Origin: Planctomycetia bacterium
Lineage (GTDB): Bacteria > Planctomycetota > Phycisphaerae > Phycisphaerales > SM1A02
DNA: 7,621 bases
Direction: 5' to 3'
Assembly: GCA_009936695.1 (NCBI GenBank)
Contig: JAACEA010000473.1
Coordinates: 1-7,621 of the forward strand
Below, one piece after another: positions 1 to 6,009 of this stretch. The notes below the pieces were generated by a model. It had not been told where the DNA came from, searched no databases, and saw nothing but the letters and a program-made list of their open reading frames with translations. The translations under genes and the position numbers were made by a program. The stretch's first letter is position 1. Every line of letters starts with the position of its first letter.

Positions 1-61
1 CGAAGACCAGCCATCCACACCCGAGGACGTCGAGTCGAGATCTTGATCGCAGCGGCATCAT
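1..61 (-). CDS. Possible 5' end of a divergent gene, cut by the window edge
   Basis: On the minus strand an ATG at 61-59, followed at once by a second ATG at 58-56, opens a frame that stays open to the window edge (20 codons). A GGGAG Shine-Dalgarno sequence (complement of 68-72) sits 6 bases upstream, which is ideal spacing. The visible N-terminus is MMPLRSRSR followed by LDVLGCGWLVF: a short arginine-rich start leading into a hydrophobic run, as in a signal peptide or first membrane helix. No family can be named from 20 residues. The alternative is a plus-strand gene end: frames ending at 44-46 or 61-63 are also open from position 1. The ribosome binding site and hydrophobic N-terminus favour the minus strand, but the call is tentative. 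Confidence 0.4.
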   Translation of the reverse strand, partial: MMPLRSRSRLDVLGCGWLVF

Positions 62-135
62 GAAGAACTCCCGATGAGTGGATGGTCGAGACACGGGCGG
101 GACCGATCTTAACCACCGACGGCGTCACCAAACGA

Positions 136-164
136 TTGACGGTTTCACCAACCCATCCGAGGAT
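136..164 (+). promoter_or_regulatory. Weak candidate promoter for the NTF2-like gene
   Basis: TTGACG at 136-141 matches five of six bases of the sigma-70 -35 consensus. At 17 bases spacing lies GAGGAT (159-164), only a poor -10. The site lies in the 161-base spacer between two apparently divergent genes, where promoters are expected. A short inverted repeat (ATCGA at 163-167, TCGAT at 173-177) overlaps the end of it. Support rests mainly on the -35-like hexamer. Confidence 0.2.
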
Positions 165-212
165 CGATTCACTCGATGAGCCCATCGACATCGCCAGGCA
201 CCTGCATCCACT

Positions 213-219
213 GGAGAAG
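213..219 (+). promoter_or_regulatory. Ribosome binding site that decides the start at 223
   Basis: GGAGAAG lies just before the ATG at 223, with GGAG 6 bases from the start codon. The in-frame ATG at 82 lacks such a site and would place 47 extra, non-hydrophobic residues before the signal peptide, so 223 is the better start. Confidence 0.75.
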
Positions 220-222
220 ATC

Positions 223-750
223 ATGTCCATCAACCGCCTCACGCAGACCACCGTGCTCCTGTTGTCCGTCGCCTTGCTCGGACCGGCACTCTCCGCGATC
301 GCCACCGGGACGGACGCTCCGAACCCCGACGCCGACACCGATGCGAAGGAGGTCACCGCGATGATCCTCGCCCACCAGGCGCAGTCGAACCGGGAGAACC
401 GTCAGGTCAAGGGCGTCATCTCGAAGCACGGTTCGGTGGAGTTCTGGTCGAGCGGTGGTCTCCGGCAGCACGTGGAGAACGGCGCCGAACTTCCGAGCTA
501 CACCAACCTCAACATCATCGCCAAGGACATCGAGGTCGAATCGATCGTTCCCGGACAGGCCGCGGTCGCGACGTACTACGCGGAAGGCTCGCTCCAGGCC
601 AAGGGCGGGGCTCCGGTCAGCAACTACCTGACCCGCGTGACCATCGTCTTCGCCAGGGAGGACGGCGAGTGGAAGCGGCGGGCCGCCCACTGGTCGCCGA
701 TCATCGGCGGCGCCGGCACCACCCAGACGGTGCTCGACAAGAAAAACTGA
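223..750 (+). CDS. Secreted NTF2-like (SnoaL/DUF4440-type) protein
   Basis: A 175-aa protein begins with a clear signal peptide: a short N-region with Arg5, a hydrophobic core at about residues 10-23 (VLLLSVALLGPAL), and a likely cleavage site near SAIA, residues 24-27. An Asp/Pro-rich linker follows. From about residue 42 the pattern fits the NTF2-like fold of SnoaL/DUF4440 proteins: an opening helix (VTAMILAHQAQSN), then the strand EFWSSGGL, then the closing strands YLTRVTIVFAREDGEWKRRAAHWS, a typical family ending in which a hydrophobic strand, an acidic turn with 'GEWK' and a final strand follow one another. Family members range from small-molecule isomerases to simple binding proteins, so no substrate or reaction can be assigned. 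The protein is probably exported. A hairpin 32 bases after the stop may end its transcript, leaving it as a single-gene unit. The fold is fairly certain and the role unknown. Confidence 0.82.
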   Translation: MSINRLTQTTVLLLSVALLGPALSAIATGTDAPNPDADTDAKEVTAMILAHQAQSNRENRQVKGVISKHGSVEFWSSGGLRQHVENGAELPSYTNLNIIAKDIEVESIVPGQAAVATYYAEGSLQAKGGAPVSNYLTRVTIVFAREDGEWKRRAAHWSPIIGGAGTTQTVLDKKN

Positions 751-781
751 CCACCGCGACACTCGATCGCTCGGACCTCGC

Positions 782-799
782 CTCCGGCAGCCGCCGGGG
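782..799 (+). terminator. Candidate terminator hairpin after the NTF2-like gene
   Basis: A 7-bp stem (782-788 with 793-799, including one G-T wobble) closes a 4-base AGCC loop 32 bases after the stop at 750. The following bases, CGCTTTCGTTC, are moderately T-rich but have no clean T run. A terminator for the upstream gene is plausible, not certain. Confidence 0.35.
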
Positions 800-836
800 A
801 CGCTTTCGTTCGATCGGACATCGACCATCCCGTCCG

Positions 837-863
837 CGCACGCGGTGACGGCACCGCGTTGCG
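837..863. promoter_or_regulatory. Strong hairpin in the leader of the two-helix protein gene
   Basis: An 8-bp perfect stem (840-847 with 852-859; core CGCGGTG/CACCGCG) has a 4-base ACGG loop. Three further pairs (837-839 with 861-863) extend it past one bulged T at 860. It ends 27 bases before the GTG start at 891. No T run follows on the plus strand, so it is unlikely to be an ordinary intrinsic terminator. It may be an operator, a leader RNA structure or an mRNA-stabilising hairpin; the sequence does not decide which. Confidence 0.45.
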
Positions 864-890
864 ACCCCTCGACCGATTCGGGATTCCACC

Positions 891-1196
891 GTGACCGAAC
901 CTCGAGACTCGCCGCCCACCGATCCCGACGCGCTTGCGGAACCACCCCCCGAGACGACCAGTCGATACGACCGCGTCACCGACCTCATCACCGGCCCGTC
1001 ACGCCGACTCTTCGACAACCTCGTCTCCCTCGGCGGGTTCGTCGTCGGTGCGGGCATCGGGATTCCCGTGGCCTACACCTGGAATCTGCCGATCCCGGAG
1101 TACGCCATCATCGGCTGCGGCGTGATCGCCGGTGGCGGCGCCGGAGTCTTCCTCGCCGGTGGCTTCCTCATGGTCTATCGCTGGTTCCGACACTGA
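891..1196 (+). CDS. Small two-helix membrane protein, hypothetical
   Basis: A 101-aa protein starts with GTG and has a weak GGGA Shine-Dalgarno at 880-883, 7 bases upstream. Residues 1-38 are hydrophilic, acidic and proline-rich (Pro at 4, 8, 9, 12 and 18-20), so probably a disordered tail. Two hydrophobic helices follow: about residues 44-64, containing GGFVVGAGIG, and about 71-96, containing GCGVIAGGGAG. They are joined by a short loop with two prolines, NLPIPE. Both helices are rich in closely spaced glycines, as in tightly packed glycine-zipper helix pairs, which suggests oligomerisation. The protein ends in the basic YRWFRH, expected on the cytoplasmic side, so both termini probably face the cytoplasm. 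I recognise no family. The DUF6159-like membrane protein gene starts 78 bases downstream on the same strand. Third-position G/C is high, as in its neighbours, supporting a real gene. Confidence 0.65.
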   Translation: MTEPRDSPPTDPDALAEPPPETTSRYDRVTDLITGPSRRLFDNLVSLGGFVVGAGIGIPVAYTWNLPIPEYAIIGCGVIAGGGAGVFLAGGFLMVYRWFRH

Positions 1197-1274
1197 ACCA
1201 CCCGACCAAACGCTCGTCCATTCGGTGGCCGCCGAGTAGGGTGAATCCTCATTCATCGAACCACGGAGAAGACC

Positions 1275-2285
1275 ATGTCGAACTCACTGCGCGTCCGCCG
1301 GAAGAGTGCCACCTTCGTCTGGGACATGGTTCGTGACGACGTCACCCTGCTCGCCTATCCCTTCATCCGGATCACCGCCGCGATCGTCCTGCTGGTCGCG
1401 ATGTGGTCGCTGATCTTCGACATGTCGGCGATGCAGGTCGGCGACACCCTGCGCGACGCCGGCGGCGCCGCGCTCGCCGAAGCCGGGGAGTCGAACAGCC
1501 AGCAGGCCCGGGAGACGCCCCAGGATCAGAAGGTCCAGCGCGAGCTCGGAGCGCTCTTCGAACACACGCACTTCGGCTACCTGCTCCTCTTCTTCGTCGT
1601 CAACGCGTTGATCGGGGTGATCTCGATCGGGGCGGTCAACGCCGCGGCCCTCGCGATCGCCCGAAACGACCGGCGTGGTCTCCTCTACGGATATGCACAG
1701 GCGCTCCTTCGACTGCCCCAGCTTCTGGGGTGGTGGGGCGTCACCATGGTGGTCGGCGTGGTGCTCGGCATGCTCGAACGGATCCGCTTCGCCGGTCCGA
1801 TCATCGCCATCCTGGGGGGTGCGGCCTGGTCGGTCCTGACCTTCTTCTCGATCACGTCGATCATGGCCACCGGCGTGAATCCGATCTCCGCGATCGGTCG
1901 TTCGAAGAAGACCATCGGCGACTGCATCCACAAGGCCCGGGGCCCGCAGTCCGACGTCGACTGGCGGACCCTGCGGATCGGCCTCCGGGCGGGCGGCCCG
2001 CTCCTGATGATCTCCAGTCTGCTGGCGATCGCCTGCATCGTGATGCTGTTTCTCGACATCAAGTTCATTCACGACGGCAGCCCCGCGGTGACCGCCGGAC
2101 TCTTCGGCGGCTTCATCGTGGTGATGATCGTGAACGGTGCGTTCCTGTCCGCCCTCGGAGCGGTGCTCAAGGCCGTGCTCTACGTCTGGGCCGAGGAGGG
2201 GTCGCTTCCCGTCGGCGTCAAGGACGACGAATTCGAGAATGCGTTCGTCGAAGGCGGCGTCAGGGCGAAGATGCTCGGAGCGTGA
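1275..2285 (+). CDS. Six-helix integral membrane protein, DUF6159-like
   Basis: A 336-aa protein whose ATG is preceded by GGAGAAG at 1265-1271, with GGAG 6 bases from the start. A basic N-terminus (RVRRKSATFVWDMVRDDVTLL) leads into helix 1 at about residues 29-48. A polar, Gln/Glu-rich loop spans about 49-98. Helix 2 lies at about 100-128, helices 3 and 4 at about 150-167 and 172-198, and helices 5 and 6 at about 240-260 and 272-300. Features I associate with DUF6159 proteins are the 'D-D-x-x-L-L-x-x-P' start, the helix-2 segment with FVVNALIGVISIGAVNAA, AAWSVLTFF in helix 4, 'NPISAIGRSKKTI' after it, and a late LYVWAEEG followed by 'FENAFV'. DUF6159 has no known function, so none is assigned. 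The stop lies 46 bases before the metal transporter gene, so the two may share a transcript. The family match is from memory of the pattern; the membrane topology is clearer than the family name. Confidence 0.8.
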   Translation: MSNSLRVRRKSATFVWDMVRDDVTLLAYPFIRITAAIVLLVAMWSLIFDMSAMQVGDTLRDAGGAALAEAGESNSQQARETPQDQKVQRELGALFEHTHFGYLLLFFVVNALIGVISIGAVNAAALAIARNDRRGLLYGYAQALLRLPQLLGWWGVTMVVGVVLGMLERIRFAGPIIAILGGAAWSVLTFFSITSIMATGVNPISAIGRSKKTIGDCIHKARGPQSDVDWRTLRIGLRAGGPLLMISSLLAIACIVMLFLDIKFIHDGSPAVTAGLFGGFIVVMIVNGAFLSALGAVLKAVLYVWAEEGSLPVGVKDDEFENAFVEGGVRAKMLGA

Positions 2286-2331
2286 GCACGCTCGTCCTGA
2301 CAACGGCGGCCGTGACCGGTACCCTGATCAC

Positions 2332-3285
2332 ATGGCATCCGGCAACAAGACGATCATCTACGCCGCCCTCATCGGCAACTCTCTGATCTCGATCACCAAG
2401 TTCGTGGCGGCGGGCATCACCGGCTCGTCCGCGATGATGGCCGAGGGAATCCATTCCCTCGTCGACACCGGGAACCAGGGGCTTCTGCTCTTCGGGATCA
2501 GGAAGGCGAAGGCGCCCGCCGATGCCCGCCATCCGTTCGGGCATGGCAAGGAGATCTACTTCTGGTCGTTCGTGGTGGCGATCCTGATCTTCGCCCTCGG
2601 TTCCGGCATTGCGCTCTACGAAGGTTTCCACCGGGTGATGCATCCGGAGCCCGTGTCGAACCCGATGGTCAACTACGTGGTGCTGATCCTCGCGATGATC
2701 TTCGAGGGCGTCGCGTGGTACCTGGCGTACAAGGAGTTCCGCCGGTTCCAGGGGCCGCGGTCCCTGCCCGCCGCGGTGCAGGCGTCGAAGGATCCGACCA
2801 CGTTCGTGGTGCTCTTCGAGGACACCGCCGCGATGCTCGGGCTGATCGTCGCCTTCGTCGGCCTGGTCCTCAACCAGGTCCTGGACATGCCGATCTTCGA
2901 CGGCATCGCCACCCTGTGCATCGGCGTGATCCTCGCCTTCACCGCGGTGTGGATGGCGGTGCGGACGAAGTCGCTGCTGATCGGCGAGGCGGCCGAACCG
3001 GAGATCATCAAGAACGTCCGCGATCGCGCCGCGACGGTCGACGCGATCGTGGCCGTCAACGAGGTCTTGACCCTGCACATGGGTCCGAACTTCATCCTGC
3101 TCAACATCAGCGTCGACTTCCGGGACGAACTTCGAGCCGGCGACGTCGAACAGGCGATCGATCAGCTCACCCGGGAGATCCGCGAGGCGCATCCCGACGT
3201 GAAGCGGGTCTTCATCGAGGCCGAGTGCCGCAGCGCCGCGATCGCGGACTCGCTGCCCGAACCGCCCTCGACCGAGACGTCCTGA
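2332..3285 (+). CDS. Cation diffusion facilitator (CDF) family metal transporter
   Basis: A 317-aa inner-membrane transporter of the CDF family, which exports divalent metals such as Zn2+, Fe2+ or Mn2+ by proton antiport. Helix 1 (about residues 8-28) is followed by the helix-2 signature SSAMMAEGIHSLVDTGNQ, with His41 and Asp45 as metal ligands. HPFGHGKEIYFWSF (67-80) leads into helix 3, and helix 4 begins near residue 113. Helix 5 carries FEDTAAMLGL (Glu163, Asp164), and helix 6 starts at DGIATLCIGVILA. The signature KSLLIGEAA at 213-221 opens the cytoplasmic domain of about 100 residues. The HPFGxGKExYFW motif and the E-D pair in helix 5, in place of the usual HxxxD, resemble the subgroup that includes eukaryotic ZnT9 (SLC30A9) rather than FieF/YiiP, so the metal is uncertain. 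The ATG at 2332 has no clear Shine-Dalgarno sequence but fits the family start, and no nearer in-frame start exists. Length is normal. Confidence 0.93.
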   Translation: MASGNKTIIYAALIGNSLISITKFVAAGITGSSAMMAEGIHSLVDTGNQGLLLFGIRKAKAPADARHPFGHGKEIYFWSFVVAILIFALGSGIALYEGFHRVMHPEPVSNPMVNYVVLILAMIFEGVAWYLAYKEFRRFQGPRSLPAAVQASKDPTTFVVLFEDTAAMLGLIVAFVGLVLNQVLDMPIFDGIATLCIGVILAFTAVWMAVRTKSLLIGEAAEPEIIKNVRDRAATVDAIVAVNEVLTLHMGPNFILLNISVDFRDELRAGDVEQAIDQLTREIREAHPDVKRVFIEAECRSAAIADSLPEPPSTETS

Positions 3286-3341
3286 TCCGCCGGACGGGGA
3301 ACGTCACCGGATCTCCGGAACCCGCGGATTCGAAGAAACGG

Positions 3342-3365
3342 ATCCCCGACTCCGCGTTGGGGGAT
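3342..3365 (+). terminator. Weak hairpin after the CDF transporter gene
   Basis: ATCCCC at 3342-3347 pairs perfectly with GGGGAT at 3360-3365 across a 12-base loop. It lies 57 bases after the transporter stop. No T run follows, and the stem is short, so termination here would be inefficient or factor-dependent. A smaller stem (CCGG/CCGG, 3307-3318) precedes it. Confidence 0.2.
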
Positions 3366-3479
3366 TCGATTCGTGGAAATTCGACGCTTCGGATGGCATC
3401 GATGCTTCTATCGTGGATGTTCTCGGTGGATTCGCGGACCGACGCGTCGCCCCCCCGCCTCTTCAGAACGCCGATCCGC

Positions 3480-3484
3480 GGAGA
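3480..3484 (+). promoter_or_regulatory. Ribosome binding site supporting a TTG start at 3493
   Basis: GGAGA lies at 3480-3484, with GGAG ending 9 bases before TTG at 3493. This TTG is the only recognised start codon between the GTG at 3373 and the signal peptide, and starting there gives a normal-length signal peptide. Confidence 0.5.
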
Positions 3485-3492
3485 TTCGATCC

Positions 3493-5985
3493 TTGACTCG
3501 AGCACGCCACGCCTCAGCGACCCAGCGCGACCGAGCCGCGTGTACCGGACGGACGGCGTTCGGAATCGCCGCCGGGATCCTGTCCATCGCGAACCTCGCC
3601 GGCGGGCAGGACATCGTCGAGCACGGTGCCGCGAGCTGGTACGCCTCGGTTCCCGAAGGACGCGGCATCCCCTGTGACAACACCGGGGCCCCCGTCGTCC
3701 CGAACGTCACCCCGGACTTCGAAGGCCATGCATCCACGGCCGACTGGTGCTCCTCGATCTTCTGGGAACGCTACCCCGGCAATCCCTACGGCAACCCGAT
3801 GTTCCCGCTGCCGCTCGCGATGCAGGCGTCGCCCGACGGGCTCCTTCTCGGTCGACCGCCCGAAGCGACGAACACCGCGTTCGCCTTCGCCACCCCCTTC
3901 GGCTACGACAACGCGCCGATGCGGATCACCACCGGCGGCCTGACCGGCGGACAGTTCGCGGTCGCCGCGGTGGGCGACTGGACCGTCACCCCGCGCTGGA
4001 GCGACGACGGCCGCACCCTCGAGGCGACGTTCGGCCACGGCATGCCGTTCGTCTACGCGAAGAGCGATGGTGGTCGACCGGTGATCGACCCGCGGACTTC
4101 CCTCGGCTTCGAACTGATCGAGATCGACGGACGCGAGGCCTGCTTCCGGATCGCCGGGGACGTCTACGCCGCCTACGCCTCGCCGGAGCGAACCTGGCAG
4201 TACACCAACGGGGTCCTGATCACCGACCTCCTCGTACCCGACGACACCTTCGCGGTGGCGTGTCTTCCCGACGCGACCGCCGAGACGCGGGCGATGTTCC
4301 TCGCGGCCGCGGATGCCCGGGTGATCGACTCCCGCGCCTCGTGGTCGTATGACGCGGCGAACGCCGAAGTGGTCGCCGAATTCGACTTCATTCTGGAACC
4401 GAACACCAAGGCCACCCCGATCGTCGCGCTCTTCCGCCACCAGTGGCTTCACGCCGAGATCGAACCGGAGTCCTATCTTCCCAACGAACTGTCGACCAGC
4501 CGCGGCGAGATGAAGCTCGTCCCCACCGCGAGCTTCACGGTGCGACATCCCTTCAACGGCCTGATCCCGAACCTCCCGGATCTCGGTCAGTCCGATCCGG
4601 TCCGACTCGCCGAGGAGATGGCGGCGGTGATGACCGCCCCCGACCTGATCGGGGGGGACGACACGTACTGGAACGGCAAGTCGCTCGGACGGGCGGCGAT
4701 GCTCCTCCCGATCGCCGAGCAACTCGGCGACGAACCCGCCGCGGACCGGCTGCTCGCCGAGATGAAGTCCGAACTCGAGGACTGGTTCGACGTCGCGTCG
4801 GAGAACGATGATCGCTTCCTCGCCTATCAGTCGACCTGGGGATCGGTGTTCGGCTATCCGGACGCCTACGGCTCCACCTACCAACTGAACGACCATCACT
4901 TTCACTACGGCTATCTGATCCGGGCCGCGGCCGCGATCGCCCAACGCGATCCAGCGTGGGCGGCGGACTGGGGCGGCGCGGTCGAGCTGCTCATCCGCGA
5001 CGCCGCGAACTGGGATCGAGCCGACGACCGATTTCCGTTCCTGCGGAACTTCGATCCCTACGCGGGCCACGCGCACGCCTCCGGGCACGGTGCCTTCGGC
5101 AATGGAAACAACCAGGAGTCGTCCTCGGAATCGATCAACTTCTCGGCTGCGGTGGCCCTCTGGGGCGCGACGGTCGGAAACGACGAGATCCGCGACCTCG
5201 GAATCTACCTCCACGCGGTCGAGTCGGAAGCGATCGCCCAGTACTGGTTCGACGCGGACGACGCGGTCTTCCCCGAGAACTACCCGCATCCGCTGGTCGG
5301 CATCGTCTGGAGCAACGGCGGCGACTACGCCACCTGGTGGACCAACAATCCCGAGGAGATCCACGGGATCAACCTCCTCCCGATCACCACCGGCTCGCTT
5401 CATCTCGGACGATGGCCGAACGTGATGCGACGCAATCACCTCTACATGATGCAGCGAAACGGCGGGACGCCGACGATCTGGCAGGACGTCCTCTGGAGTG
5501 GATGGGCGCTCGGCGACCCGGTCGGCGCGATGAACGAGTACGAGACGCGCTCCTACGCCCCGGAGCCGGGCGAATCACGACCCCACACCCGGCAGTGGAT
5601 CTCGTCCCTCGCGGCGTGGGGCCGGGTGGATCCGACGGTGACCGCCGACACCCCCCACTTCGCGGTCTTCGAGAAGGACGGCGTCCGGACCCGCATCGCC
5701 TGGAACCCGGGCACGGAGCGGGTCACCGTCACCTTCAGCGACGGCGTCTCCGGCTGCGTGCCGTCGGGTGCCCTGATGAGGATCGACGCCGACTCGACCG
5801 ACTGCGAACCGACCGAGGTTCCCGGCGACCTCGACGGTGACGGGGCGGTCGGCGGTGCGGATCTCGGACTGCTGATCGTCGGCTGGGGCGTCTGCCGCAC
5901 ACCCGACTGTCCGGGTGACCTCAACGACGACGGCCGGATCGACGGCGCCGACCTCGGTCTGCTCTTCGGCTACTGGACCGTCTGA
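3493..5985 (+). CDS. Secreted GH81 endo-1,3-beta-glucanase with C-terminal dockerin-like repeats
   Basis: An 830-aa exoenzyme expected to cleave internal bonds of beta-1,3-glucans such as laminarin, callose or curdlan by an inverting mechanism. Starting at TTG 3493, a basic N-region (RARHASATQRDR) leads into a hydrophobic stretch (FGIAAGILSIANLAG), consistent with a signal peptide. The N-terminal beta-sandwich includes FPLPLAMQASPDGLLLGRP. The catalytic alpha/alpha barrel carries the GH81 hallmarks: YWNGKSLGRAAML, the motif NDHHFHYGY with Asp467 as probable catalytic acid, FDPYAGHAHASG, and GNNQESSSESIN, where Glu542 or Glu546 should be the general base. A short beta region ends near residue 770. 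Residues 779-828 form two dockerin-like calcium loops (Asp779/781/783/790 and Asp809, Asn811, Asp813/817/820); the first has Gly787 where the second has Asp817. The frame is also open from GTG 3373, which would add 40 Arg-rich residues before the signal peptide and is less likely. The family call is firm. Confidence 0.93.
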   Translation: MTRARHASATQRDRAACTGRTAFGIAAGILSIANLAGGQDIVEHGAASWYASVPEGRGIPCDNTGAPVVPNVTPDFEGHASTADWCSSIFWERYPGNPYGNPMFPLPLAMQASPDGLLLGRPPEATNTAFAFATPFGYDNAPMRITTGGLTGGQFAVAAVGDWTVTPRWSDDGRTLEATFGHGMPFVYAKSDGGRPVIDPRTSLGFELIEIDGREACFRIAGDVYAAYASPERTWQYTNGVLITDLLVPDDTFAVACLPDATAETRAMFLAAADARVIDSRASWSYDAANAEVVAEFDFILEPNTKATPIVALFRHQWLHAEIEPESYLPNELSTSRGEMKLVPTASFTVRHPFNGLIPNLPDLGQSDPVRLAEEMAAVMTAPDLIGGDDTYWNGKSLGRAAMLLPIAEQLGDEPAADRLLAEMKSELEDWFDVASENDDRFLAYQSTWGSVFGYPDAYGSTYQLNDHHFHYGYLIRAAAAIAQRDPAWAADWGGAVELLIRDAANWDRADDRFPFLRNFDPYAGHAHASGHGAFGNGNNQESSSESINFSAAVALWGATVGNDEIRDLGIYLHAVESEAIAQYWFDADDAVFPENYPHPLVGIVWSNGGDYATWWTNNPEEIHGINLLPITTGSLHLGRWPNVMRRNHLYMMQRNGGTPTIWQDVLWSGWALGDPVGAMNEYETRSYAPEPGESRPHTRQWISSLAAWGRVDPTVTADTPHFAVFEKDGVRTRIAWNPGTERVTVTFSDGVSGCVPSGALMRIDADSTDCEPTEVPGDLDGDGAVGGADLGLLIVGWGVCRTPDCPGDLNDDGRIDGADLGLLFGYWTV

Positions 5986-5991
5986 TCGGCG

Positions 5992-6009
5992 TCGATCACT
6001 TTCGATCGA
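5992..6009. terminator. Short inverted repeat between convergent genes
   Basis: TCGATC (5992-5997) and GATCGA (6004-6009) form a 6-bp stem with a 6-base loop, lying over the stop codon of the minus-strand gene and 6 bases after the GH81 stop. No T run follows on either strand. It is the only candidate for ending the two converging transcripts in the 10-base gap, and a weak one. Confidence 0.25.

Larger units (their letters stand above)
3326..3488 (+). repeat. Cluster of GATTCG repeats in the leader of the GH81 gene
   Basis: The 207-base spacer between the transporter and the GH81 gene holds five copies of GATTCG on one strand: 3327-3332, 3363-3368, 3368-3373 (in tandem with the previous copy), 3429-3434 and 3483-3488. 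Three extend to GGATTCG (3326, 3362, 3428). An 8-base palindrome TCCGCGGA lies at 3475-3482, next to the last copy, which partly overlaps the presumed ribosome binding site. Such a cluster could be regulator binding sites or local tandem decay. A TATCGT at 3409-3414 is the best -10-like hexamer but has no good -35 partner. Confidence 0.45.

Noticed and set aside
82..222. Upstream start of the NTF2-like gene at ATG 82
   Set aside because: It would add 47 residues before an obvious signal peptide and has no good Shine-Dalgarno sequence, whereas ATG 223 has GGAGAAG at ideal spacing.
1284..2303. A 339-codon open frame on the minus strand opposite the DUF6159-like gene
   Set aside because: The translation is Asp/His/Arg-rich and low in hydrophobic patterning, as typical of an antisense shadow. 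The plus strand encodes well-formed membrane helices with a good ribosome binding site.
3212..3505. A 97-codon minus-strand frame with repeated RIESP-like motifs before GH81
   Set aside because: The repeats are simply the GATTCG cluster read in translation. The frame overlaps the transporter gene end and has no start signals.
4651..4657. Run of seven Gs inside the GH81 gene as a possible frameshift site
   Set aside because: The frame is intact on both sides and GH81 motifs continue in the same frame, so nothing suggests slippage or a sequencing error.
3514..5439. A 641-codon open frame on the minus strand opposite the GH81 gene
   Set aside because: It is a by-product of high G+C codon use. 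The product is Arg/Gly/Val/Glu-rich with no domain pattern, while the plus strand shows clear GH81 motifs throughout.
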